A stretch of DNA of 38,468 bases from Chara braunii (GCA_003427395.1 BFEA01000332.1:805638-844105); one strand, 5' to 3'. Shown: positions 21,801 through 32,012, counted from the first letter of the stretch. The notes: generated by a model from the sequence alone, not told the origin. Made by a program: numbers and translations.

Positions 21801-22070
21801 AATTATAGTGCCGCTCCTCGCGCAGCTGGAGCTCATCCTGATGACGATCATTACGCTCGGGACAAACAGGATCAGCACCGCTAACGACCCCGTAATGACA
21901 GCAGATGACGATGACGTCAGCATCGCCATCGTGCTACGGCAGCGCTGCAAACCGCCCCCACGCACCCCGTTGCTGTGCTCGATCCCCCAGCGCGCTCCTC
22001 CTTCACGGTTGGAGTTCAAATCGTCCCCGCCGTCAATCCGATTTTTGGCGCATATGCCAACAGATACCAT
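18898..22070 (-). CDS. NHL-propeller receptor-like Ser/Thr kinase, frameshifted near C-terminus
   Basis: A membrane receptor-like kinase. I chose the ATG at 22070, although the frame is open from 22082. Counting from 22082: hydrophobic segment 61-82 (possible signal anchor); extracellular beta-propeller with NHL-type repeats at about 385-475 (LYVADVANDIIRRI, VETIAG, RFKNPRGVVLMPDG); membrane span 556-584 followed by Arg-rich stop-transfer; kinase from about 676. Kinase motifs: GQGGAAEVYKG, Lys702 in VAVK, HRD 848-850, DFG 873-875, APE 906-908. It is an RD kinase with no missing catalytic residue. A Ser/Glu-rich insert of about 50 residues splits the lobes at 765-815. Near 19285 the frame breaks: the kinase end (EWVRRKLVEL, then DPNQRPSM near 18950) lies in another frame ending with TGA at 18900-18898. 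Sequencing error, a missed tiny intron or real decay could explain this. No intron is needed elsewhere. Confidence 0.85.
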
Positions 22071-22089
22071 ACAACCGTACACCCATACA

Positions 22090-22165
22090 CCCTTCTAGTG
22101 ATCTAGTAACCCATACACTAGAAGGGATAGGAACTCCAAAAAATCGTGTTAGATCACTAGAAGGG
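22090..22165. repeat. 16-bp inverted repeat upstream of the kinase start
   Basis: CCCTTCTAGTGATCTA at 22090-22105 is the exact reverse complement of 22150-22165, with a 44-base spacer that itself holds another CACTAGAAGGG. It lies about 20 bp upstream of the kinase ATG, in its leader or promoter. A regulatory or foldback role is possible but not shown. Confidence 0.8.
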
Positions 22166-22247
22166 GGAGATAAAGTCGGCCGAGAATTATGTCGGACACG
22201 TGCCTGCTCTTATCAGCACACCTAGCATCTGGTCGGATTGTTCTCTC

Positions 22248-22273
22248 AAAAAAAAAAAAAAAAAAAAAAAAAA
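22248..22273 (+). repeat. poly(A) tract of 26
   Basis: An uninterrupted A26 run. Only GGAT is shared by both flanks, so a retroposition origin is not demonstrated. Confidence 0.85.
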
Positions 22274-22318
22274 GGATATCAGAGTTGCGGAAGACTCTGA
22301 CTCTGAGGTACATCGAGA

Positions 22319-22444
22319 AAGGGCCTCGCTGCACTACTCTCGACATGCACAAACGACAAGAATCTTCGCCGTGTATCTTCCCATATTCTAGCGGAAGATT
22401 CACTCTCGTTTTGCACATTTCGAGCGTAGTGCAGCGAGGCCCAA
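22319..22444. repeat. long imperfect hairpin (foldback, miRNA-precursor-like)
   Basis: Arms of about 50 bases fold back with a loop of about 20. The outer 17 bp are perfect (22321-22337 with 22426-22442), followed by CTCGA and AATCTTC pairing blocks with small bulges. The size and bulge pattern resemble a plant miRNA precursor, and equally a small foldback transposon. No duplication is evident at the ends. Confidence 0.75.
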
Positions 22445-22522
22445 AGAGTTACATCCGTCGCCCATTTAGTAGTCAGTTGTAGGTTGTCGATTTCTTCGAC
22501 GGCAGGCAGAGAGGTATAGCCT

Positions 22523-22529
22523 TTCCCAA

Positions 22530-22568
<39 letters not shown>
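22523..22568 (+). mobile_element. 46-bp poly(A) micro-insertion with target duplication
   Basis: TTCCCAAC followed by A38 is bracketed by GGTATAGCCT at 22513-22522 and 22569-22578. Poly(A) plus a 10-11 bp duplication is the hallmark of target-primed reverse transcription by a LINE, here with almost complete 5' truncation. Confidence 0.7.
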
Positions 22569-22570
<2 letters not shown>

Positions 22571-22702
22571 TATAGCCTAGAATAGAAGGTGACGAAGTCG
22601 GTTAGTGCCTTCGGGGCTCACCTTGAACTTAGTCGTTTCAATTGGCTGGACGTGATCGAGGGTGCACACTCGCACCGGGCATTCGGCGGAGACGGCGGCC
22701 AT

Positions 22703-22806
22703 CCGGGGGCAAGGTCCCACTTGCACGGATTAAGAGATTTCGGCCGTTGATCTTTGCTATCTACGGTCACTATCTCTTCATTCGTGCAAGTGGGACCTAG
22801 CCCCGG
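22703..22806. repeat. foldback element with 24-25 bp arms
   Basis: The arm at 22703-22727 pairs with 22783-22806 with one mismatch and one indel (core GGTCCCACTTGCACG with its complement). Inner segments also pair (AAGAGAT with ATCTCTT), so nearly the whole 104 bp can form one hairpin. There is no open frame. A small foldback MITE is likely, but I cannot identify a target duplication. Confidence 0.75.
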
Positions 22807-23342
22807 GAAGGAAGGTCGCCTTCAAGTTGCGAGTCCGGTGTTTGTTGGCTGTCAGATCCATCTACCGGTACCGGTAGGCCGTCCGATGCCGCGGACCATA
22901 AGAAGGCGAAATGGAATTTGATGCAGTAAATGGGCAGGAAGATGACGAAGACGCTATGATAAGTCAATAACTGCAGGCGTGGGGGCTGACCATGGTGTGT
23001 TTGGTGATGGTTGCCTGGTAGGTGTGTTGAGATTTCCGGTGGGGAAATCGCTAGTTTTTTTCCCCCCCCAGTACTCGACGTTTGTGCGTCAGTCAGCCTC
23101 GAGTCGTGCCGTTAACGCGCCACGATTTTAGGAAACGGATGGGACACTACGGGAAAAGGAATCAATGGCTGTTTGCCTTCGTTTCATCCGACTAGAAACG
23201 TTTCTACTTTTTTTTTTTTTCGCGGCCGATAGCTGGGCCAAGTACAGTACAGTGACCATATTCTTTTTGTCCTTCTCCCTCACCCCTTCCGTCCCTTCTT
23301 GCCGTAACGATGAGTAGTGTCCGAGGCACACTGTAGATTTGC
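22807..23342. other. intergenic, no gene seen
   Basis: Unremarkable mixed-composition DNA with a T14 run at about 23208-23221 and a short T/C homopolymer stretch near 23055-23069. Open frames are short and unsupported. Confidence 0.6.
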
Positions 23343-23356
23343 GAAATAGAGGAGCC

Positions 23357-24028
23357 AATAGTTAGAATGTTAATTTGTGAATGTTGTTAATACTATTGGT
23401 TGAAGTTTCGTTGTCATATTTGTTGAGGTGTTATTTGGTTCTTCCTAGTAGTGTCTACAATTGGTTTCATTGGTCCTATTGGCTTTGTTGGTTTGTGTAA
23501 ACATAGTTAGAAACCAGGACACTCGGTTTATTTTAGCCACAGTAGGCAGGCAGCTACTGTAAGATGCAGACGAGCATTTTTGGGGTATGTGGTAGGAGTG
23601 TCGTGAGGGGCTGTAGCCCTTCGCAGGCCGCTTTAGGCCTGCCTTGTTCAACAGTTATTACAGTAAGTGGGGGTTAGTACTTAGTCTCTTTTTCTCTTCT
23701 CCTTTTTAGTGTAGGCTTACAGTTGAGAAGAGCAGAGAGCTCGAATCACAGGCGTGAACAGAAGAGCAGAGGGCTCCATACAAGTCGCACTGTCGCGAAG
23801 ATAAGACCAGAGGGGTCGATGCGCGGGCAGTAATTTCACCTGCATCTTACTAAGTACTGGTTCTCACGAGTGGCCTCCGTCTCAGGGGGCCCAGGTTACA
23901 TACCGGGTTGTTTGTTGAGGATTCCCGGCCTCAGAGCTTGTGCTTTGTTCTTGCTTTGAATAAAGGATCCTCTACCTTTTCCCCCCCAAAAAAAAAGAAA
24001 GAAAAAAAAAAAGAAAAAAGAAAAAAAA
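23357..24028 (+). mobile_element. 672-bp retroposed fragment, 5'-truncated LINE copy
   Basis: Flanked by the exact 14-bp direct repeat GAAATAGAGGAGCC (23343-23356 and 24029-24042). It ends on the plus strand with AATAAA (23959-23964), a C7 run and an A-rich tail from 23988. The last ~40 bases before the tail (CTTTGAAT, GGATCCTCTACC) match by eye the 3' end of the minus-strand LINE next door (CTTTGAAT, GGCTCCTCTATT, then C9). It is therefore probably a truncated member of the same family, lying tail-to-tail with it. There is no coding region. Confidence 0.7.
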
Positions 24029-24080
24029 GAAATAGAGGAGCCGTTTTTTTTTTTTTTTTGGGGGGGGGAATAGAGGAGCC

Positions 24081-24300
24081 TTTTGAATTCAAAGAACGGC
24101 ATGAACTGTCTCGGGCACGGTGGGCTGCCGAGGTTGTGGAAGTAATTTTGCCCTCGTCCTGATTCTGGTGGAGGTATCTGAGGAGTGTGGGTAAGTACAT
24201 GGAGGTGGGGGACTTCTGGCGGTGCTATGGGCGCTGCCAGCAGGGCTGGGAGTGGGAGCTGTAGCTAAAACCACAAGTAGCGGAGATACTCCTTTTCCGC
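24081..24300 (-). other. LINE 3' untranslated region
   Basis: Sequence between the ORF2 stop and the C9-A16 tail. Its last 40 bases resemble the 3' end of the opposite-strand fragment at 23357-24028. Confidence 0.75.
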
Positions 24301-27300
24301 CTATGGTCCCCGAGTTACCAGGGTCCGGTCTTCAGAGATCCATGGGGCCAGTGTTAGGCCTCCTTCCCCTTGGACAGTTGCGAGCCTGTGTTGCTGGGCC
24401 CAGGTACGTGTGAACCAGCGTATTTGCCTCGTGCTGCCCATTCCAGACTTGGCTCTTCTTCTCCAATCGACTCTGATGGCTTCCCTCAGTCCTGCCTTGA
24501 TCCGAAACTTGATTTCCTGGTCTGATAGAGGCCTTCCTTGGAATCTTGCTCTGTTTCTGTCAATCCAGATGACCTCGCAGATTAGTCCGCGGACAGCATG
24601 CGCCACATAGGCCCGGCCACTCTTCCCCGTCAGCGCCTCCGGAAGGAAGCCCAGCAGAACCCAGCGTTCGCCCCATAGTATTGATCTGTCCCTGAACTCG
24701 TCCCAGTGAGTTTTCCACCACTTCCAGATGCGTTTTGAGACCGGGCATTCCCACCATAGATGCCTTGTGGACTCAAAAGGCCAGGAGCACCTGGAACATT
24801 TCAAGTCCACCTGCATCCCTTTGCCTAGCAGCCAGACCGCTGATGGTGTTACCATCAGCGAGAGTGTCCACAGGATACTCACTTGTTTGCCGTTTGGAAG
24901 GTACGTCAAGATCCTCCACAGTTTACCAAACTGTGTCTTTGCTGATGGTAGGTCTTCAGGTAGGACAGCTTGCCATCTGCGTGTGGCTACCTCCGGTGGA
25001 GCGGTTCTGTTCTTCAGTCTGAGTTTATAGTCCTTCGACACCGTATAGTCTGAGATGAGAGTGACTGCTTCTCCCTGCGAAGTGGATTGCCAGCCCCATG
25101 CCAGGGGGTCGATGCTTAAGTTGCTCAAAGTAGATCTTCCAATCCAGCTCAGGCTTGACTTGGATGTCTTGGCCTTGCTCTCTACCACTCCTACCTGTTG
25201 GGGGTTGTCCCACATCTGGATGACCTTCTCCTCAATCCGAATGAGGTTGTTGTTGTAGCCACTGCACTGCCACCGCTCCACCTTCCGGAATCCGCTCGGC
25301 AGGATCTCTAGCAATTTCCAGACCACGTTACCACCCTCCTCCTGATTCGATAAGTACCAAGTCCCTGGTGGGTCGAGTCCCTCCGGGCCTAGTATCTTGA
25401 TCCACTCCTCCGGAACCGAGTTGATGATAAGTTGCCGGTGATCCTCCACGTTTCTGAGGCCAGCTAGCTTAGCTTTGATTTCTGCAGTTGGGCGCCAGGT
25501 TCCCAGGATTGGTGACCACAGGTCTCCTAGTCTTACCACTCCTTTGCAAACCCAACTTTGGCCAAAGGAACCTGTAGAGCCGTCAGCTACCAGTGGGGTG
25601 CCTTGTGTGGTACTGATTCTTGGATTGTCAAATAATATTTGCGATAGGACCTCTCCTCTGGTGCTGGGCTCTGAGCGGAACGTTGGAGGAAGGCTATGCC
25701 ACGCCCTCCTGATTTTGTTCCAAAACACAGACTTCAACTTCCTTTTGCGGAAGGAATTCATGAGCAGGCAGGCCCAGCAGTCTTCCGGTCTGCTGAGGTT
25801 CCACTCTTTTGATAGAATTTGCTCCGCCAGTTCCACCCAGTTTTCCTTGCCCGTAGCGGTGGCTATTCTGCAGATCCAATTAGCCAGCTGCGTCGCATTC
25901 TTCTGTGCTGGGTCAACCAGGCCCAGCCCGCCCTGTGAACATGGGAAAGTCAGTAAGTCCCAAGCTACCTTGATTAAGAAACCTTCGGCTTCTTTTGCTC
26001 TGGGTTTCCAAATGAATCGGGCTACCAGTCTTTTCACCGCTCTGATAACTCCTTCCGCAATCTCCCTCACAGTGCTAATGAACCATACGATTGAGAAGAG
26101 AGCCATGTTTGCCAGCAGAGCACGACCTATTAGTGACAGATGCCAAGTTGAGCCCCATGTCCTCAATCTTGCTGCAATTCTTTGCTGTAGAACCAGACCC
26201 TGCGTTGTGGAGATAACCTGCAGGCTCACCAAGACTCCCAGAAATCTCTCCTCTTCCCCCTCATCTACTCTTCTCATCCCCCTCTCCACTTTCAGCACGT
26301 ACGGCCTTGGGAGAAGATACACCGACTTGTTCCAGTTAACTGAAGTTTCCGAAAGTGTCGAGTACTCCACCATGATCTCCTTTAAAGCCCCCAGTGACTC
26401 AGTTGAGTTTTCACTAATCAAGAACAGGTCATCAGCAAGTGCTTTGACTGTGCATTCGGCCCCTGAGTGCAGCTTCAGACCTCTGACCGGGGGCAGCGTC
26501 TCACACGGTTGAGGAGGACCTCCATCTGGAGCACAAACAACAGGGGGGCAAGGGGGCAGCCTTGCCGAAGGGACCGCGAGAGGTCAAAGGAGGATGACAA
26601 GTGCCCATTTATCATGACGGCGGACGTGGAGAGAGTGTACATCATTGTTACCCATCTGCAGAAGCAAGCGCCAAAACCCATTCTTCTCAGGGTGGTGAGG
26701 ACAAAGGTCCATCCGACCTTGTCGTATGCTTTTTCCAAGTCCAGCAGCTAGATGGCCGTGTCCAAGTTCTCAGTTTGTATCACCTCCAGAGCCTTGATCG
26801 CGGTTACAATGTTGTTAAAGATCGACCGACCTTGGACGAAAGCCCCCTGATCTTTCTCCACCAAGTCTGGAAGGAAGTGTCCGAGCCTCCTTGCTAACGC
26901 TTTGGCAAGGATCTTGTACGAGACGTTCAGGAGGGAGATTGGGCGCCAATTCCTGACTTCAGCCTTGTCTCCCTTCTTGAACAGCATTGAGATCACCCTG
27001 TGTGTCATACACCTTCCCAGTCTGCCTCCCTGGAGTATATCATTGTACAGATCGACCAATCTTGTGCCGAATACTGACCAATTTCTAACATAAAACTCCA
27101 CTGTCAGTCCATCAACTCCCGGGGATTTCCCGTGAGCCATGGACTTGACANNNNNNNNNNNNNNNNNNNNNNNNNNNNNNNNNNNNNNNNNNNNNNNNNN
27201 NNNNNNNNNNNNNNNNNNNNNNNNNNNNNNNNNNNNNNNNNNNNNNNNNNNNNNNNNNNNNNNNNNNNNNNNNNNNNNNNNNNNNNNNNNNNNNNNNNNN

Positions 27301-28640
27301 NNNNNNNNNNNNNNNNNNNNATCCGTATTGATGTCCTCGTTTGGTCTTCTTGACGTTAAGATGTCGGCGTAGTAGAGCCTTGCATACTGCATCATGCCTG
27401 TTGCTGTGCAGGCTGGTGGGGCCGAGGCATCGAAAGGATGGTGCAGTTCAACCATTTGCTCCTGTAATCTCCGAGGTTGTAGTTTGTGGAACGTTTCCTT
27501 GGTCATCTTGTCATGTACCTCGATGCCTTTCTCCTTTAGGATTTCCGCCCAACGCTTCTGTTTGTCAATCTGCATGCAGTCCCACTCCGCTAGTCTCTTT
27601 TCCCTTTCCGTTGCCCACACCATGGCCGATATCGGGTGACCCTCCATCCGTTCCTCGGCCTCCTCTACCCTCCTCAAACATTCCGCTTCGCGAATGTTCC
27701 TGTTTTTTGCCAATATTCTAGATAAAACATTCAGGACTCCGGATACAATAGCCAGCCCGCCATCAAACTAGTCCGCACCAGACTCAAAATACTGCTTTGC
27801 CCCTTCCCAGCGTTCCATGTGGTCTTTTACCCAGGCGTTTACCCCAGGCTCTTCGAGTATGAGATTGTTCAACCTGAAAAAAAACCGCCCTCGCTCCACT
27901 CCGCCAAACATTCTGATTTCTGCCAACACCGGCTTGTGGTCCGATAGCGGATCACTGATACATTTCACTGAGGTAACTCCCTCCAATAGCTGTTCTCCCA
28001 CCAGGAAGAAGTCTAAACAGCGTCTGGTCACTTCCTGTTTGTCCCGTCTCATGTGGGATGTCCAGGTATAGCCTGCCTCATCTGGATTTAAAATCCGGAA
28101 GGGATCCACGAGAGTCAGTTCCGCTGAGAGGTCCAACAGGACTTGCACATCTTGTTTGCCAAAGGATGAAGACNCAGGTTTAAGTGCTTCGTCCAGCGAT
28201 CTGTTCCAATCCCCAGCGATTATCAGTCTGTCAAGCTTGGGGATATGCANCATCAGGTTCTTGAAGAAGGTAGTTCTTGAGCCTGAGTCTGTGGGGGCAT
28301 ACACCGTCATGATTCCCCACTCCTCCCTACCTACTTCTAGTCTAATCTAGGCCCATCTGCCCCAGATGTCTGCCTCCGAATCAACTATCCCGGCTTGTAA
28401 GTCACGGTGCACCAGGATCCCCATTCCTCCCCTGGTTCCCTAGGTCGGGGCCCAGATCTGCAGGCCTTCCCACTAGGGGCCCATTGCAGACAGTTTCTCT
28501 TCACTGAGCTTGGTCTCTTGCAGCAACAGGCAGTTCACTTTCTTCTCAAGAACCCAACTTTTTACCCTCCTCCGCTTTGATCTGCCGTTTGTGTCACCCA
28601 GCCCTCTGACGTTCCATGACGCTATTTTCAGTCTATCCAT
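24301..28640 (-). pseudogene. LINE ORF2: endonuclease, reverse transcriptase, zinc finger
   Basis: Encodes the nicking and reverse-transcribing enzyme of the LINE. The ATG at 28640-28638 overlaps the end of ORF1 by eight bases. Endonuclease motifs in order: SWNVRGL, LLQETK, GDWN, and SDHKPV near 27935. RT blocks run from about 27150 (GKSPGVDGLTVEFY, NWRPISLLNVSYKILAK, KDQGAFVQGRSIFNN, LEKAYDKVGW, RQGCPLAPLLF) to ADDLFLI near 26415. The C-terminus (26421-24301) has a CX2C...H...C zinc finger, CSRC...HLWWEC, as in plant LINEs. In-frame TAG stops occur at 28475, 28442, 28349, 27770 and 26750. A one-base frameshift lies near 26480 in a C-run, and 170 Ns (27151-27320) hide part of the RT fingers. 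Confidence 0.92.
27151..27320. other. 170-bp run of N (assembly gap)
   Basis: Unknown bases inside the LINE RT domain. The reading frame is the same on both sides, so the gap size is right modulo three, or nearly so. Confidence 1.
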
Positions 28641-31152
28641 CTACCTCTCCTGACGCCGCCTGAGATTGGGTGCGGTTTTTGTTGACAACTGATCTGGATC
28701 TTGATTGATTGGATCTGGATCTTCTGTTGTTACCATCCGGCGTGTCCCGAGTGCTGCCCATTGATGAGTTCGACCGTGAGACCGTACCCCAGTCTGCTAC
28801 CAGCTTGTTTGCCAGGAAAGTGGAGTGCAGGTTCTCTTCTGTCCGCAACTTCTCATTCACATTCAGCAGGATCAGGGCCGAAATGTCTGGAAGGATTTTA
28901 ATGTTGTCTAGCTCTTGCAGTCCCCGCTCCCTTACCATCCCCATTTGGTACCACCTCACTCCGGACTGTGTCAGGCTCTCAGCTGAGTCAGGTGGAATGC
29001 GGGTGTCCGGTATGGGAAAATAGAGCTTGCAGAACCCTCCTTCGGTTTCCATGATTAGCCCGATCATCGTTGATTGGGGAATCAGCCTCACCGGCACATG
29101 GTTACCGTAGCTTCTCTTCGTTGCATCTATGATCATTTGAGGAGTGGGGGAGTGGTCTACTTCCTCCGATGGCATGATTGGTGCCCCCTTTGAATCTGTA
29201 AGTGTAAGGAAGTACACCCCATCATTCGCCATCGTACACATTAGTGGAACCAGGCGTCTCTTCACTTGATTAGCTTGGCTTGCATTGATCGTGTCTGTTC
29301 TTCTTGTCATGTCTAGGCAGAGCTTGGTGCTTCCTTCGTGTTGTCTTCTGGTTTCCGATGCTGTTGAACTTTCCATAGAGGACAACTCCTGTTCGCTCCC
29401 TCCAACTGGTTTCTCCTCTCCGTACCATTCCTCCCCCCATTTCACCCGTGATTGTGAGGAGGTCGGCGTGTGGGGTAAGTCCCCACCACCCGTTACTCTC
29501 CCTTCCTCTCCTATCGGCTGCAGTCGGGGTCGCTCCCCCACTCCAATCCGGTCTTTAACGAGTGGGCCCTGCTCATACCCGCCTGATTTTGTACCTCCGT
29601 TCCATATGCTGTTGTCGTGCCAGACATCCGGTTGGTTGCTTCCAAATCTCCTTTCCATTCTGCCCATTCTCCCATCTTCCCATCTTCGTGAGGGAAATCG
29701 ATGTCCCTGATCTGAGCCGTCTTGATGGTGTATCCAGTCCCTCCAATCATATGAGTTGGAGGGGTAGCGTGGCTGTGGGCAGATCGGTCCTATTGCCCCC
29801 GGAGGATGACGAAGAACTCGTTCCGCTTGAGGTATGTGGTGCGGTTCCAGCTGTTTGGGAGGGCCGGCCCAGCCATCCGAGCCCATCAAGAAGTTTTCTC
29901 TCCGTGCTGGCTGAAGCTGGTCAGACCGATCTGGGCGCGCTATCCGAGTGTGATGACTCGGTGGTTGCTCACGGGCTGGATGGGAACCTCCTGGCCACTC
30001 TGCCCTCAACGACCACGGGGGCATGTGTGAATGGTACGGTAACTGGTCAGGCTGCACCGCCCACCGCTGATGTGGTCCAGCGTATTCTTCGAATGGCTGC
30101 ACCGCTGGTCTTGAGTAATTTGTTGAAGTGGCATAGAGTCCCCTGCTCCTGTAGTTCCCTTCAGGACCTGGATTCGGCGCTGAGAGTTGTTGGCCCGGGA
30201 GTGACTCCATTGGAACCCGCTGGATGTGAGCATTTTGGCAGGGTTGCACCCGCTGAGATCCGGAAGCCGCGTGATTGGAGGTCTGTCGTTCATCTGGGAC
30301 CGGTGTCGCCGCTGCTGCTGCTTGCTGGTGCCTCCCATCCACGCTCCTCTCAGTCTTGTTCTGGTTCTCCCTGTGCTGCTTGAATCTCGCCTGGTGACCG
30401 CCCAGTCTGACGCCAGGAGCTCCTCTTTGTTCTCCATCCTGCCTGTTCCGGGGGAAGTTCTCCTCTGTATGAAAGTATCATTTGCATCTCCTACACCAAT
30501 CGGTGTAGGGAGTTGCAATCTCTACTTCCCATTTTTCACCTTCCGAGAACTGAATAACCAGGTCATCATCAACTTTCGATCTTGTACTCGGATGCATATC
30601 GAATTTGACATTCATTAGCTTGGGTCTTGAACTATCGTATTCCGGTGCGTGCATAGTCAAAACTTCCCCAAACATTCCTTGAACTGCACTTCGAAGAAAA
30701 AAATATGTGTCGAGAGGCACTCTCGGCGCAACAATCCAGAATTTGGATTCTGCCTCTTGTAATCCAAAATCTCGTAGCTCTCTTAGGGGCATCCATGGTT
30801 TAAAGTAAACTAAAAATTCCTTCTTCTCTCTCTCTAAAGTGATCTTCATCTCTTTCTGACGGATCAGCCACTCTGCTACCTCTTTTGCTCGTGCCACATA
30901 GGACGCCACATTAGGACCCTCGAATTTAACTCTGCGCCTTTTGTTCTCATCACCAAACAACTGTTTGGCAGTCCATCCATCCTCAAACGCCCGTATCAGA
31001 TCTTCTTTCACTTGCCTTGATTCGCATGGAGCGTTGGTACCGGGCGGAGTAGCGTTAGCGCTCCAGTAACAGCGCCGCTACTCGTTTCACCGCGCGTAGC
31101 GCTGTTCTCCTGAGAACTTCGCCGTCGAGACGAGGAACAGGTCGGGAGTCAT
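28633..31152 (-). pseudogene. LINE ORF1: RNA-binding protein with broken zinc knuckle
   Basis: A frame of about 840 codons from ATG at 31152 to TAG at 28635-28633, all in one phase. Stops interrupt it: TGA 31089-31087, TAG 31080-31078 and TGA 30480-30478. The N-terminal part (31011-30478) has an RRM-like or DUF4283-like look (EFLVYFKPWMPLRELRDFGL). It ends in a CCHC knuckle where CRRCK is followed by the TGA, then YFH, with Phe where the last Cys belongs. The long middle is rich in Gln, Pro, Gly and Arg. The end is Arg/Ser-rich (RSRSNQSRSRS). ORF1 proteins coat LINE RNA. This copy is not functional as read. Confidence 0.85.
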
Positions 31153-31702
31153 GCTCGTTCCACTTCGCGGACGTAGGTTTTTACCTGGATGCATCGTACT
31201 CCCAGAACAGTCCAGAGCCACAGTAGGTTAGGACACCAACAACCATAGTCGAAGCTTCAACACCAAGTCGTTCAGCGGGAGAACAGCCACAAGCCACCCT
31301 CCTCGGTCCTTCATCAGCGTGAAGCAAGGAGAGGTAAAATTCAGGGCGAGGGGAAAGCAAACGAGTCAGCAAATTTACTCGCTCTCACGGAACAGCACTG
31401 ATACCCTAATCTAGTAGTAGAAGGTGTATTCAGTGTAGAATGAAGGAAGAGGATGAAGGCCTAGTGAGAATTAAGAAGTGGCAGGGTGTCTCTTTTTCCC
31501 GAGTTCCTGGCCAAATTCACGCATGAAGAGGCCAGGCCCTGTGAGATTCACCGCGGTAATCGTGATTACCTTGTGCGGAGCGAAAGCGCCCTGTGTCAAG
31601 GTCGTGCACTCACCATTTGCTGCAGTCTTAAAGACGGTGTCACGCACGGAGCGACCACGCTCCTCTCTGCCTCGATCGGGTATCCTCAGAAGTGGTGGGT
31701 AC

Positions 31703-31734
31703 TAATTAATTAATTATTTAATTAATTAATTAAT
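31703..31734. repeat. (TTAA)n/(TAAT)n microsatellite
   Basis: About eight TAAT-like units with one imperfect unit, lying inside a possible 53-bp intron-like segment. Confidence 0.9.
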
Positions 31735-32012
31735 TACCAATTAACTTACAGAGTCATCTCTTCCCCGGATCGGCCTCCTCTGAGCCATGACGTCTCATCC
31801 AGGGGTCCCTCCGTACAGACCACTGATACCATCAGCAGCTGCTAGGGATGCCCAAGGAGTTCGGGACTCAGTTGAGCGTTGCTATGAGGATGGGATCTGC
31901 CCTCAGGACGCTAATCTAGGCACGGTAGTTGATGACGAAGAAGGCAACCACTTTGTGGTGAATGAGGTCGTGAACGAAATCAAGGAGATGTGGTTGGGAT
32001 GAATTCTGCCTA

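Larger units (their letters stand above)
24043..31152 (-). mobile_element. L1-like LINE, nearly full length, inactivated
   Basis: Minus-strand non-LTR retrotransposon: ORF1 (31152-28633), ORF2 (28640-24301), 3' UTR (24300-24081) and a C9-A16 tail (plus strand T16 at 24044-24059, G9 at 24060-24068). The apurinic-type endonuclease, RT and plant-type zinc finger place it with plant L1-like LINEs. AATAGAGGAGCC at 24031-24042 and 24069-24080 brackets the tail, but this word is also the LINE's own 3' terminus, so the target duplication is ambiguous. No matching duplication was found at the 5' end, which is uncertain beyond 31152. The element carries eight premature stops, one frameshift and a 170-N gap. 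Confidence 0.9.

Noticed and set aside
26748-28640. Reassigned genetic code with TAG read as glutamine
   Set aside because: The TAGs occur only in transposon frames that also carry TGA or frameshifts. C-to-T decay of CAG explains them more simply.
31486-32002. Possible two-exon gene around a 53-bp GT-AG segment
   Set aside because: The joined frame has no ATG start, ends soon after the splice and resembles no family. The AT repeat explains the intron look.
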